64,000 nucleotides of DNA from Paenibacillus timonensis (GCF_009725205.1 NZ_WNZY01000006.1:124001-188000), one strand, 5' to 3'; positions 1 through 9,185 are shown, numbered from the stretch's first letter. Translations and numbers: made by a program. The notes: generated by a model not told the origin, from the sequence alone.

Positions 1-1262
1 GTGCGTTGCTGCTTATGTTGCCGATCTCCAGTAAAAGTGGAGAATCGCTGTCTTTTGTAGACGCGGTATTCACGGCTACCTCTGCCACATGCGTGACGGG
101 GCTGGTCGTGGTTGATACAGGGACTTACTTTTCCACCTTTGGGCAGATCGTCATTATGTTGCTTATCCAGGTGGGGGGCTTGGGCTTCATGACGATGGCC
201 ACGTTGTTTTCGCTTGTGTTTAAGCGGAAAATCTCGCTGAAAGACCGCCTCATTCTGCAGGAGGCCATGAACCAAAACACCATGGAGGGCATCGTCCGGT
301 TGATTCGTAAGGTCCTTATGTACTCGGTGATCATTGAAAGCATTGCTGCAGTCATCTTCTCTCTGCGGTTAGCTGTGGATATGCCGTTCGGAAAAGCTGC
401 CTATTTTGGTCTTTTTCACGCCGTATCCTTGTTCAACAATGCCGGATTCGATTTGTTCGGGGAATTCCGCAGCCTAACGCAGTATGTTGGGGATCCCGTC
501 ATGAATTTAGTGTCTATGGTACTCATCATCTCCGGGGGGCTAGGTTTTATTGTTCTTTCCGATTTGATTGATTACCGGAAACACAGGAAGCTGTCTCTTC
601 ATTCGAAAGTGGTATTGTCTACAACAACCGCTTTAATCCTTATCGGTACGTTGGTCATCTTCATTTTCGAGTTCACCAATTCCAAGACGTTGGCGTCGTT
701 GGATTGGGGAGCTAAGATTTGGAGTTCTTTCTTTCAATCTGTTACCCCAAGAACGGCGGGGGCGAACACGCTGGACATCGGTGCAATGCGGCAAGCTAGC
801 CAATTCTTTATGATTATTCTGATGTTTATCGGAGCATCGCCAAGCTCTACAGGGGGCGGTATTAAAACGACGACGTTTACGATCTTGGTTGGCGCGGTCA
901 TCTCCATGATTCGCGGCCGGACTGACCTGGATCTGTTCCGTTATCGGTTGGCTCAGGAGCGAATCTTTAAAGCGGTCACGATCGCGATGCTGGCTCTATT
1001 CCTTGTGATCGCGGTAGCCATGGTGTTATCCACGACGGAAGATGCCAGTTTCTTAACGATATTGTTTGAATCGACTTCTGCTTTTGGAACCGTAGGACTT
1101 TCCATGGGGTTAACGGGCAAATTAACGCTTATCGGGAAAGTGATCATTTCTTTTACGATGTTTGCTGGGCGACTGGGCATGCTGACATTGGCCTATGCGT
1201 TGGGACCGAAAAAGGGTAAAGACTTATATCGCCACCCAGAGGGTAAAATTATTATTGGATAA
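1..1262 (+). CDS. ktrB: KtrB-type potassium transporter subunit, 5' end missing
   Basis: Membrane channel subunit of a Ktr/Trk potassium uptake system; it works with a cytosolic RCK gating subunit, here the next gene. The frame is open from base 3, and the first visible residues (ALLLMLPIS) match the end of the first membrane helix of KtrB proteins, so roughly 30-35 N-terminal residues lie outside the window. The four pore-loop repeats each show their filter glycine: VTGLVVVDTG, NNAGFDLF, TPRTAGA and FGTVGLSMG. The protein ends 16 bp before the RCK gene, which supports one operon. The TTG/ATG codons near base 6 are internal, not the true start. Confidence 0.93.
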   Translation, partial: ALLLMLPISSKSGESLSFVDAVFTATSATCVTGLVVVDTGTYFSTFGQIVIMLLIQVGGLGFMTMATLFSLVFKRKISLKDRLILQEAMNQNTMEGIVRLIRKVLMYSVIIESIAAVIFSLRLAVDMPFGKAAYFGLFHAVSLFNNAGFDLFGEFRSLTQYVGDPVMNLVSMVLIISGGLGFIVLSDLIDYRKHRKLSLHSKVVLSTTTALILIGTLVIFIFEFTNSKTLASLDWGAKIWSSFFQSVTPRTAGANTLDIGAMRQASQFFMIILMFIGASPSSTGGGIKTTTFTILVGAVISMIRGRTDLDLFRYRLAQERIFKAVTIAMLALFLVIAVAMVLSTTEDASFLTILFESTSAFGTVGLSMGLTGKLTLIGKVIISFTMFAGRLGMLTLAYALGPKKGKDLYRHPEGKIIIG

Positions 1263-1278
1263 GGGGTATTAAACGACG

Positions 1279-1941
1279 ATGAAGACACAGCAGTTTGTAG
1301 TGATCGGGTTGGGACGCTTTGGTTCCAGTCTGGCGCTGGAGCTCATGGACCAAGGGTACGAGGTTCTGGGTATTGATCGGAATGAAGAGCTGGTCAACGA
1401 AATGAGTGAGCACCTGACGCATGCCGTCGTAGCGGATGCGACGGATGAGGAGGTATTGAAGTCGCTGGGGGTACGTAATTTCGATTGCGGCATCGTCGCA
1501 ATCGGCAATGATATTCAAACCAGCATCCTGGCGGCTATCCTCCTAAAGGATCTGGGCATTCATACCGTTGTTGCCAAGGCGATTTCCGTGTTGCACGGCC
1601 GTGCCCTTGAAAAGCTGGGCGTGGACCGGATCATTTTCCCCGAAAGGGATATGGGGATTCGTGTCGCTCATCAACTGGTCACACCCAATCTGCTGGACTA
1701 TATCGAACTGTCGAAAGAATACAGCATCGTAGAGATGAACGTCCCTGCTTGTCTGAACCAAAAAAGCCTAGGCGACATCAACCCGCGGGCACGCTTCGGC
1801 TGCAGTATCGTGGCGATCCACCGCGATGGCAGTATCCTTGTGGCACCAACTGCCATGGATCAGCTGACGGAAGGCGATATCATGGTAATTATCGGAGCGA
1901 AGAAGAATATCGAGCAGTTCGAGACCATACTAAACCAATAA
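1279..1941 (+). CDS. ktrA: KtrA/KtrC-type RCK gating subunit of potassium uptake system
   Basis: Cytosolic regulatory subunit that forms a ring on KtrB and gates potassium flow in response to bound nucleotide. The Rossmann motif GLGRFG is at residues 10-15, with Asp33 at the end of the second strand (an ATP/NAD-type ligand contact in the family). The C-terminal 80 residues fit a TrkA-C domain. Length (220 aa) is normal for KtrA/KtrC. It lies 16 bp after ktrB and 31 bp before the next transporter. KtrA and KtrC cannot be told apart from sequence alone. Confidence 0.92.
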   Translation: MKTQQFVVIGLGRFGSSLALELMDQGYEVLGIDRNEELVNEMSEHLTHAVVADATDEEVLKSLGVRNFDCGIVAIGNDIQTSILAAILLKDLGIHTVVAKAISVLHGRALEKLGVDRIIFPERDMGIRVAHQLVTPNLLDYIELSKEYSIVEMNVPACLNQKSLGDINPRARFGCSIVAIHRDGSILVAPTAMDQLTEGDIMVIIGAKKNIEQFETILNQ

Positions 1942-1972
1942 AGAGAAGTTTGGCATTGGACGGGAGAAGAAC

Positions 1973-3253
1973 ATGGAACAACAGGCGATTTGGGCATTAG
2001 GCATTTTTTTACTAACCTACGCACTCATTATTTCGGAGAAGGTTCATCGAACCTTGCTGGCGATGTCTGGCGCGGCTCTGATGATCATGCTGGGCATTCT
2101 TGATCAAGAGAGCGCGGTACATCATATCGACTTCAACACACTGGGGCTGTTGATCGGAATGATGATTATCGTCAATACAACGGCCGAGACGGGATTGTTC
2201 TCCTATATTGGGATCTGGACCGCCAAATTGGCCAAAGGGAATCCTATCACCATTTTGTGGCTTCTTGCGCTCATCACTGCAGTGGGATCGGCTTTTTTAG
2301 ATAACGTGACAACCATTATCCTGATGGTCCCCGTGGCATTTAGCATCACTCGTCGGTTGAGGGTACATTCCTTCCCTTACCTATTCTCTATGATTATCGC
2401 GACGAATATCGGCGGCACCGCTACATTGATCGGGGATCCTCCCAACATTATGATCGGCAGCGCCGTGAAGGAGCTGACTTTCGTTGCTTTCTTGGAAAAT
2501 TTGGCGCCGGTCGCCTTAATGATTCTGGCGGTCATTTTGCCGCTCGTGATCCTAATTTTCCGCAAGCAACTGAAGGAAGCCTCGGCCAATCGTCACCGTA
2601 TGATGGAGATCAGCCTGGAGGGGTTGATCACGGAGAAAAAGCTGCTAATCAAGTGCCTGATTGCCTTGGGGCTGACTTTGCTCGGATTCTTTCTGCATCA
2701 ATACACTCACCTAGAAACCGCAACTATCGCACTGGCTGGTGCATCGCTACTGTTGCTTATGACCGGCGAACACGTGATGGAAAGAGCCTTCCGTTCCGTG
2801 GAATGGCCAACCATCTTTTTCTTTGTCGGTCTGTTCGTCTTGGTTGGCGGTTTGGTTGACACGGGGATTATCACGCTGGTGGCTGAATGGGTGATGCATT
2901 TGACCGGAGGCAACCCGTTGTCCACCTCGATGCTGATCCTGTGGTTGAGCGCTATTGCATCGGCCTTTATCGACAATATCCCGCTGGTCGCGACGATGAT
3001 TCCGATGATTCAGGATATGGGAAGCTTGGGGATCAGCAATCTGGAACCGCTTTGGTGGAGTTTGGCCCTGGGAGCTTGCTTGGGCGGTAACGGGACCTTG
3101 ATTGGCGCCAGCGCTAATTTGATTGCAGCCGGGATGTCCGCGAAGGAAGGAGAACCCATCCGCTTTGTTCAATATTTGAAGTATGGGCTTCCATTGATGG
3201 TTGTCACCATCCTGATCTCCAGCGTCTATATCTATCTTCGATATTTTATTTAG
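1973..3253 (+). CDS. ArsB/NhaD (ion transporter superfamily) permease
   Basis: Polytopic membrane protein of 426 aa with about 10-12 hydrophobic helices. Two inverted half-repeats each carry the family motif, FLDNVTTI near residue 105 and FIDNIPLV near residue 330; a GTATLIGDPPN / NGTLIGASAN pair follows each. This arrangement is typical of the ArsB/NhaD/CitM superfamily, whose members move arsenite, sodium/protons or carboxylates. The position behind ktrBA suggests monovalent cation or pH homeostasis (inference); no arsenic genes are nearby. The start ATG has a GGGAGAAG site upstream. A terminator hairpin follows. Confidence 0.85.
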   Translation: MEQQAIWALGIFLLTYALIISEKVHRTLLAMSGAALMIMLGILDQESAVHHIDFNTLGLLIGMMIIVNTTAETGLFSYIGIWTAKLAKGNPITILWLLALITAVGSAFLDNVTTIILMVPVAFSITRRLRVHSFPYLFSMIIATNIGGTATLIGDPPNIMIGSAVKELTFVAFLENLAPVALMILAVILPLVILIFRKQLKEASANRHRMMEISLEGLITEKKLLIKCLIALGLTLLGFFLHQYTHLETATIALAGASLLLLMTGEHVMERAFRSVEWPTIFFFVGLFVLVGGLVDTGIITLVAEWVMHLTGGNPLSTSMLILWLSAIASAFIDNIPLVATMIPMIQDMGSLGISNLEPLWWSLALGACLGGNGTLIGASANLIAAGMSAKEGEPIRFVQYLKYGLPLMVVTILISSVYIYLRYFI

Positions 3254-3256
3254 CAG

Positions 3257-3310
3257 ACAAGCTGTTGCTGTTCCGGGTCTTACCTGGAGGAGCGGCAGCT
3301 TTTTTTGTTA
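3257..3310. terminator. terminator between ktrBA-permease and LysR gene
   Basis: An imperfect hairpin (AGCTG...CAGCT arms from about 3260 to 3300) followed by seven T residues on the plus strand. It sits between two convergent genes and ends at the stop of the minus-strand LysR gene, so it may serve both. Confidence 0.7.
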
Positions 3311-4219
3311 AAGCGGCAGTTCTTTGACGAGGGTTTCGCGGATTTGCGAGATCCATTCCTTCGTTTCGCTCGTCAGCTCCGATTTGTCGCCGTAGACAAG
3401 GCAGGTTTCGCGGCGTGTCTGAGCCAGCTCGGGAATCGGCACGGTGAGCAAACCGTTATCTCTCAGCAGCGGCATGCGCAGGTACGATTTAGGCAGCAGG
3501 GCAGCCGCTTTGCAAATCGGCAGAAGGCGCACGATCGCTTCAAATGAATCGATCTCCATACGGATGTCGGGCAGGATGCTGTAGCGGCCAAACAGGTCGT
3601 CGATCAGCCTGCGGTACCATGTCCCTTTGGAAAAGACGATCATCGGCCGACCGTTCAAATCGTCCATCACGAGGCGGCGTTTCTGCCCGGCAGCGGCCAG
3701 CGCATGCCCCTTGGGCACGACCAGCTCGAGGTGGTCCTTAAATAATGGCAGGCATTTCAAGCCGGTCTCGTTCACCATAGAGGCGACGACGCCGATATCT
3801 ACCTTTTTGTCGCGGACGTAAGAGACGATTTCGTGAGTTTTGCCGGTGACGAGCTTCAACTCGATGTCCGGGAACTTCTCCATCAGCGCGGTCACGAGGG
3901 GCGGGAGCGTCGTTTGGATCGTTGTCAAACTGGCGCCCAATGTCACGATACGGCGCTCGGCCGCTTTGAAGCGGGATACCGACTGCAGGAAATTCTGATG
4001 GCGTTGGCGCTGCTCTAGCGCGTATTGGTAAGCCTCCTGGCCAACCCGGGTGAGCTCGAGCCTCTTTCCTTTGCGATGAAACAGGGAGACCCCCCACTCT
4101 TCTTCCAATTTGACAATTTTCCGTGAGAGGGCCGGCTGGGACAGGTTCAGCAGCTTGGATGCTTTGTTTAAACTGGATTGCTCCACAACGGTGGTGAACA
4201 CCAGCAGTTCTTCCAGCAT
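3308..4219 (-). CDS. LysR-family regulator divergent from sdhCAB
   Basis: DNA-binding transcription regulator of 303 aa. The N-terminal winged helix-turn-helix is clear (residues 1-60, with LNLSQPALSRKIVKLEEEWGVSLFHR) and is followed by a periplasmic-binding-like effector domain. The start chosen is ATG at 4219, preceded by AAGGAGG; the frame is open further upstream to 4360 but those residues are not LysR-like. It is transcribed away from sdhC, the usual layout for a LysR protein that controls its divergent neighbour, so control of succinate dehydrogenase is likely (inference). In Bacillales the related CcpC controls TCA-cycle genes. Confidence 0.88.
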   Translation of the reverse strand: MLEELLVFTTVVEQSSLNKASKLLNLSQPALSRKIVKLEEEWGVSLFHRKGKRLELTRVGQEAYQYALEQRQRHQNFLQSVSRFKAAERRIVTLGASLTTIQTTLPPLVTALMEKFPDIELKLVTGKTHEIVSYVRDKKVDIGVVASMVNETGLKCLPLFKDHLELVVPKGHALAAAGQKRRLVMDDLNGRPMIVFSKGTWYRRLIDDLFGRYSILPDIRMEIDSFEAIVRLLPICKAAALLPKSYLRMPLLRDNGLLTVPIPELAQTRRETCLVYGDKSELTSETKEWISQIRETLVKELPL

Positions 4220-4338
4220 GGGGGTGACCTCCTTTTTCTGGGCGAATGACATGATTCGACAGGCACGCATATGTGAATTCGTTATAATGATTAATAAATA
4301 TATTGCAATTCCATTATAAGATAAAAAGGAGTAACATG

Positions 4339-4371
4339 AAAAGTGACACAAGTTGTTCACATGTTACTTTT
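4339..4371. promoter_or_regulatory. 33-bp imperfect palindrome in lysR-sdhC intergenic region
   Basis: AAAAGTGACA at 4339-4348 is mirrored by TGTTACTTTT at 4362-4371, with one mismatch in each arm pair. It lies between the LysR start (4219) and sdhC (4504), upstream of a TATACAAT-like element near 4413. It is a candidate LysR operator for the sdh operon. Confidence 0.5.
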
Positions 4372-4503
4372 GGTACAAAGGGGTTTTACCGACCGCGGTG
4401 TGGTAATTATCATATACAATATCTGCGCCCCGTAAGGTCGATTCTTGAATGAAGAAGTGTAAGTTGAAACGGATGATGGAATGAGAAAGGGGTACACGCA
4501 CTT

Positions 4504-5175
4504 ATGAAAGGGTTTTATTCCAGAAAACTGCACTCACTGCTGGGCGTCATTCCGCTGGGATTCTTCCTGCTGGAGCACATGATCACCAACTTTTCGGCGG
4601 TCGAAGGCGGGAGCGAAGGATTCAAGGAGGCCGTGGCATTCTTAAACAGCCTCCCGCTCGTACTCGTCTTGGAGATCTTCGGGATATGGCTGCCGCTCCT
4701 GTATCACGGAGTCTATGGACTGTATATCGCATTTCAGGCGAAGCCAAATAACGGACGGTTCCCGACCGAACGCAACCTGCGTTATTTACTGCAACGGATT
4801 ACCGGCGTCATCGCGTTTGTCTTCGTCATTTGGCATGTAGTGGAAACGCGTGTTCAGGTGGCGCTAGGTAATGTCACGCATGAAGAATTGGGCGGTGTGA
4901 TGCATGATATCGTCAACAATCCGATTTTCTTCACGTTGTATGTGATCGGGGTTGTGTCTGCGGCATTCCACTTGACGAATGGCTTATGGTCGTTCCTCGT
5001 CAGCTGGGGTGTGACGGTGGGTCCACGAGCACAGCGCGTATCCTCTAATATTTGCATGGGCTTGTTCGTTATCGTCGCCGTTATGTTCGTCTGGTCGCTG
5101 TTCGCTTTCCGCGGGGCCGAGTTCCAGGCGGAAGGTACGGCATTGCTTGAGGCGGCGAAGGCTTGGCTGGCTTAG
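4504..5175 (+). CDS. sdhC: succinate dehydrogenase cytochrome b558 subunit
   Basis: Membrane anchor and heme b subunit of complex II, passing electrons from SdhB to menaquinone. The protein is 223 aa with five hydrophobic helices and conserved histidines in SRKLHSLLGVIPLG, FLLEHM, WHVVETR and AAFHLTNGLWSF, as in the Bacillus-type b558 family. The ribosome site GAAAGGGG precedes the ATG. It heads the sdhCAB operon; the SdhA gene starts 128 bp later, after a repeat-bearing spacer. Confidence 0.95.
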   Translation: MKGFYSRKLHSLLGVIPLGFFLLEHMITNFSAVEGGSEGFKEAVAFLNSLPLVLVLEIFGIWLPLLYHGVYGLYIAFQAKPNNGRFPTERNLRYLLQRITGVIAFVFVIWHVVETRVQVALGNVTHEELGGVMHDIVNNPIFFTLYVIGVVSAAFHLTNGLWSFLVSWGVTVGPRAQRVSSNICMGLFVIVAVMFVWSLFAFRGAEFQAEGTALLEAAKAWLA

Positions 5176-5192
5176 GTTGATATCTGAAGGTC

Positions 5193-5284
5193 GAACTCGT
5201 TGATGTAACGCTCACAAAACGAAGCGGATGCTTACGAAGCAAGCTTTGTTCGTAGTGAACTCGTTGATGTAATGCTCACAAAAC
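5193..5284. repeat. 28-bp direct repeat pair between sdhC and sdhA
   Basis: A 28-bp unit at 5193-5220 (beginning GAACTCGTTGATGTAACGCT) recurs at 5257-5284 with one mismatch. The 36 bp between them contain CGAAGCGGATGCTTACGAAG, itself partly dyad. Insertion of such a unit inside an operon spacer resembles interspersed intergenic repeats of Paenibacillus genomes; copies elsewhere in the genome cannot be seen here. Confidence 0.7.
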
Positions 5285-5303
5285 TTTTAGGAGTTGAAAT
5301 AGA

Positions 5304-7049
5304 ATGGCTAAACAAAGCTTAATCGTCGTTGGCGGCGGCCTGGCCGGCCTGATGGCTACGATCAAATCGGCCGAAGCGGGCGTGCCGGTGCAGCTCTTTT
5401 CGCTCGTGCCGGTGAAACGTTCCCACTCGGTGTGCGCGCAAGGCGGCATTAACGGAGCCGTCAATACGAAAGGGGAAGGCGACTCGCCCTGGGAGCATTT
5501 TGACGACACGGTATACGGCGGGGACTTCCTGGCTAACCAGCCGCCCGTTAAGGCGATGTGTGAGGCAGCGCCCGGCATTATTCACCTGATGGACCGGATG
5601 GGCGTGATGTTCAACCGCACGCCGGAGGGCTTGCTTGATTTCCGCCGGTTTGGCGGGACGAAGCACCATCGTACGGCGTTTGCCGGAGCGACGACCGGAC
5701 AACAGCTGCTGTATGCATTGGATGAGCAGGTACGCCGCCATGAAGCAGCCGGGCTGGTCACCAAATACGAAAACTGGGAGTTCCTCTCCGTTGTGCTGGA
5801 CGATGAAGGCGTCTGCCGCGGGATTACGGCACAGAACCTGCGCTCGATGGAAATCACGACGTTCCCTTCGGATGCCGTGATTTTGGCGTCGGGGGGGCCA
5901 GGGATTATTTTCGGCAAAACGACGAACTCGGTCATTAACACAGGGACGGCGGCCAGTGCGGTGTATCAGCAAGGCGTGACGTATGCGAACGGCGAGTTCA
6001 TCCAAATTCACCCGACGGCCATTCCAGGCGATGACAAGCTGCGGCTGATGTCGGAATCGGCGCGCGGCGAAGGCGGACGGATCTGGACCTACAAGGACGG
6101 TAAACCTTGGTACTTCCTTGAGGAGAAGTACCCGGCTTACGGCAATCTCGTACCGCGGGATATCGCGACACGGGAGATTTTCCACGTATGCGTGGACCAG
6201 AAGCTGGGCATTAACGGCGAAAACATGGTGTATCTCGACCTCTCTCACAAGGATCCGAAAGAGCTCGATGTGAAGCTCGGCGGCATTATTGAGATTTATG
6301 AGAAATTCATGGGCGACGACCCGCGTAAAATTCCGATGAAAATCTTCCCGGCGGTCCATTATTCGATGGGCGGCATGTGGGTCGATTTCAATCAGATGAC
6401 CAATATTCCCGGCTTGTTTGCAGCGGGCGAATGTGAATACCAATACCATGGGGCGAACCGGCTTGGCGCCAACTCGCTTGTCTCGGCGATTTACGGCGGG
6501 ATGGTGGCAGGACCGAAAGCGGTGGAATATCTCCGCGGCTTGAAAAAATCGACCGAAGACCTCAGCCCAGCCGTATTCGAAAGCTCTCGCAAGGCGCAAG
6601 AGACGAAATATGAAGGCATCCTGACGATGAACGGCACGGAAAACGCTTATGTGATCCATAAAGAGCTCGGCGAATGGATGACGGCGAACATGACGGTCGT
6701 ACGTCATAACGATAGACTGGAAGCGACCATCGGCAAAATCAAGGAATTGAAGCAGCGCTATAAGAACATCAACATCAACGATACGTCTCGCTGGAACAAT
6801 ACAGGAGCGGCGTTTACCCGTCAGTTGTGGAACATGCTGGAGCTGGCCGAGGCCATGACGCTGGGTGCACTGCTGCGTAACGAGAGCCGGGGCGCGCATT
6901 ACAAACCGGAATTCCCGGATCGGAACGACGAGGAATTCCTCAAGACCACCAAAGCATCTTGGACGCCGGACGGCCCGCAGATTTCGTATGAACCGGTCGA
7001 CGTCTCTTTGATCCCGCCGCGGATTCGCGACTACTCGAAGGACAAATAG
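5304..7049 (+). CDS. sdhA: succinate dehydrogenase flavoprotein subunit
   Basis: Catalytic subunit that oxidises succinate to fumarate with covalently bound FAD. The dinucleotide fold GGGLAGL is at residues 8-14; SHSVCAQGGING contains the FAD-linked histidine region. QIHPTAIPG, SARGEGG, VHYSMGGMWVD, GECEYQYHGANRLGANSL and the final RRDSR-like region follow in family order. Length (581 aa) matches Bacillus-type SdhA. The site TTTTAGGAG is just upstream of the ATG. The gap to sdhB is 12 bp. Confidence 0.97.
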   Translation: MAKQSLIVVGGGLAGLMATIKSAEAGVPVQLFSLVPVKRSHSVCAQGGINGAVNTKGEGDSPWEHFDDTVYGGDFLANQPPVKAMCEAAPGIIHLMDRMGVMFNRTPEGLLDFRRFGGTKHHRTAFAGATTGQQLLYALDEQVRRHEAAGLVTKYENWEFLSVVLDDEGVCRGITAQNLRSMEITTFPSDAVILASGGPGIIFGKTTNSVINTGTAASAVYQQGVTYANGEFIQIHPTAIPGDDKLRLMSESARGEGGRIWTYKDGKPWYFLEEKYPAYGNLVPRDIATREIFHVCVDQKLGINGENMVYLDLSHKDPKELDVKLGGIIEIYEKFMGDDPRKIPMKIFPAVHYSMGGMWVDFNQMTNIPGLFAAGECEYQYHGANRLGANSLVSAIYGGMVAGPKAVEYLRGLKKSTEDLSPAVFESSRKAQETKYEGILTMNGTENAYVIHKELGEWMTANMTVVRHNDRLEATIGKIKELKQRYKNININDTSRWNNTGAAFTRQLWNMLELAEAMTLGALLRNESRGAHYKPEFPDRNDEEFLKTTKASWTPDGPQISYEPVDVSLIPPRIRDYSKDK

Positions 7050-7061
7050 GAGGGGAACCCC

Positions 7062-7847
7062 ATGGCAATGGCGGAAACGGATGTATCGGCCAAAAAATTT
7101 ACGGCCAAAAAAGTCAAATTCATCATTACGCGCCAGGATGATCCGAACTCGAAATCCTATACGGAAGAGTTCGAGCTCGACTATCGTCCCGGCATGAACG
7201 TGATCAGCGCCTTGATGGAAATCCAGCGGAACCCGGTGAACGAGAAAGGCGAGAATACCGCGCCGGTCTGCTGGGAGTCCAACTGCCTGGAGGAAGTGTG
7301 CGGCGCCTGCTCGATGGTGATCAACGGCAAACCACGCCAGGCTTGCGCAGCCTTGATCGACAACCTGGAGCAGCCGATTCGCGTTGAGCCGATGCGGACA
7401 TTCCCGGTCGTGCGCGACCTGGTCATCGACCGCAGCCGGATGTTTAACGCGCTGAAGAAGGTGAAAGCGTGGATTCCGATCGACGGCACGTACGATCTCG
7501 GACCAGGCCCGCGGATGCCGGAGAAGAAGCGCCAATGGGCGTATGAGCTGTCCAAGTGCATGACCTGTGGCGTTTGCCTGGAAGCTTGCCCGAACGTTAA
7601 CGAGAAGACGGACTTTATGGGACCGGCGGCCATTTCCCAAGTGCGCCTGTTCAACGCGCATCCGACCGGCGAGATGAACGCCGATGAGCGTCTGGAAGCG
7701 CTGATGGAGGAAGGCGGCATTGAAGGCTGCGGCAACTCGCAAAACTGCGTCCGTGCCTGCCCGAAAGGCATCCCGCTGACCACCTCCATCGCTGAAATGA
7801 ACAAAGCGACCACGAAACATATGTTCAAAACGTGGTTCACGCAGTAA
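7062..7847 (+). CDS. sdhB: succinate dehydrogenase iron-sulfur subunit
   Basis: Electron-transfer subunit of complex II. Cysteines of the [2Fe-2S] centre are C75, C80, C83 and C95; CMTCGVCLEACPNV carries the [4Fe-4S] ligands and CGNSQNCVRACPKG the [3Fe-4S] ligands. At 261 aa it is of normal length. AGGAGGGG overlaps the end of sdhA, so the two are translationally close. A strong terminator follows at 7909-7944. Confidence 0.97.
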   Translation: MAMAETDVSAKKFTAKKVKFIITRQDDPNSKSYTEEFELDYRPGMNVISALMEIQRNPVNEKGENTAPVCWESNCLEEVCGACSMVINGKPRQACAALIDNLEQPIRVEPMRTFPVVRDLVIDRSRMFNALKKVKAWIPIDGTYDLGPGPRMPEKKRQWAYELSKCMTCGVCLEACPNVNEKTDFMGPAAISQVRLFNAHPTGEMNADERLEALMEEGGIEGCGNSQNCVRACPKGIPLTTSIAEMNKATTKHMFKTWFTQ

Positions 7848-7908
7848 TAAAGCCGGACCCGGATTGATAGATACCGAAAAAGGATCCGCATTTCATCCGA
7901 AAGAATCG

Positions 7909-7944
7909 GAGACAGACCTCGAGAGAGGGCTGTCTCTTTTTTTT
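7909..7944 (+). terminator. Rho-independent terminator of sdhCAB
   Basis: GAGACAGACCTC and GAGGGCTGTCTC form a near-perfect stem around a short loop, followed by eight T residues. It closes the sdh operon and insulates it from the recombinase gene that starts 33 bp later. Confidence 0.9.
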
Positions 7945-7976
7945 CGTGCTAGACAGAAAATAGGAGGGAATCAGGG

Positions 7977-9125
7977 ATGTACATTCATATTCATCGAATC
8001 GAACATGATCAGGTTTCCGTGAAACTGGCGGAGTTCACAAGAGAGGGTGTAGATAAGCTGCGTGCGATTGGGGGTGGGAAGTGGGATCCTAACGGGAAGT
8101 TCTGGCGGTTTCCTTGCACGGAGGAGAAACTTCGACAATTGGCCGAATGCTTTCCGGAAACGGAGATTACTTTCGATGGACTCACCGTATCTTCAAAAGT
8201 AACGGAGGATGAGCAACTCATGCTCACATTGGAACGGAAGCTGATCTCTGCACTCAAGTTAAAAGGATATAGCCTCAAAACGAATAAAGCATACCGCGGC
8301 CATGTCCGGCGATTTTTGCAGAACTTGGCTAGTTATTTGGAGTAGAAAAGTCCAGGAACCCTCAAAGAAGAGGAACTTGAATCCGCGATCATCGATTCGT
8401 CCCGTGCAAAACAGTATGCGTTGCAGCTTCTTGAGCAAGGACATTCTCCAGCCTATGTCAACCAAGCGATCAGTGCTTTGCGTTTTCTGGCCGTCGAGGT
8501 GTTCAAGCAACCTTCCGAACAGACGAAATATATCCGACCGAAAAAGGAGAAAAAACTGCCCTATGTCCTATCAGAGCAGGAAGTACTGCGCGTTATCCAA
8601 GCGCCGACGAATCTGAAACACCGCACGATGCTGTATCTGGCCTACGCCTCAGGGCTGCGAGTGAGCGAGGTCGTCCGTTTGAGGATTACGGATATCGACC
8701 CGGAACGCGGCATCCTTCGAGTCCGGCAAGGAAAAGGCAAAAAAGACAGACGCACGTTACTGTCGCAAACGGCATGGGACATGATCAAAAAATATGTGAA
8801 AGCCGAGCGACTCTCCACCTCGTTGTGGTTATTTCCGGGGCAGCATCCGGGGAGCCATTTGCATGAGCGTTCCTTGCAAAAAGTATTTAAGGAAGCCCTG
8901 CAAACTTCAGGCGTCATGAAGCAGGTCGGCATTCATGTCCTGCGGCATTCTTTTGCTACCCATTTGCTCGAAAACGGCACCGATCTCCGTTATATCCAGG
9001 AGCTGCTGGGTCACGCCAACCCTTCCACCACCGAACGCTACACCCACGTCAGCACCAAGAATCTGAAACGAATCCAGAGTCCGCTGGATCGTATTTTACG
9101 TGATCGTGATCCGAGAGGGGAGTAG
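7977..9125 (+). pseudogene. tyrosine recombinase (integron-integrase-like) with one in-frame amber codon
   Basis: Reads as one 382-codon frame from ATG 7977 (site AGGAGGG) to 9125, broken only by TAG at 8343-8345; both sides share the same frame. Residues 1-70 form a small domain with KWDPNGKFWRFP, like the HARP-like N-terminus of some Bacteroidetes integrases. Then come a core-binding domain and a complete catalytic domain: R228 (SGLRVSE), a lysine near 253 (GKGKKDR), H320-x-x-R323 (HVLRH), H346 (LGH) and Y355 (ERYTHV). The tail has SPLD, also found near the C-terminus of IntI. The extra segment that marks IntI proteins is not apparent. It lies just upstream of, and reads toward, the cassette array, so it is the presumed cassette recombinase. 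It is inactive unless UAG is read through, or a shorter product restarts internally. Confidence 0.88.
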
Positions 9126-9152
9126 CAGTTAATTCAGGCCAGGGGCGCAGAT

Positions 9153-9185
9153 TTGAAATTACATAATCAGAAATGGAGGTATAAT
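9153..9185 (+). promoter_or_regulatory. possible promoter reading into the cassette array
   Basis: A perfect TATAAT at 9180-9185 faces the array about 70 bp before its first boundary. The -35 is uncertain: TTACAT at 9159 gives 15 bp spacing, TTGAAA at 9153 gives 21 bp. By analogy with integrons this would be the place for a cassette promoter. Confidence 0.35.

Noticed and set aside
5319-7820. An 833-codon open frame on the minus strand opposite sdhA and sdhB
   Set aside because: It mirrors two certain genes in a GC-biased frame, has no ribosome site and no recognisable domain.
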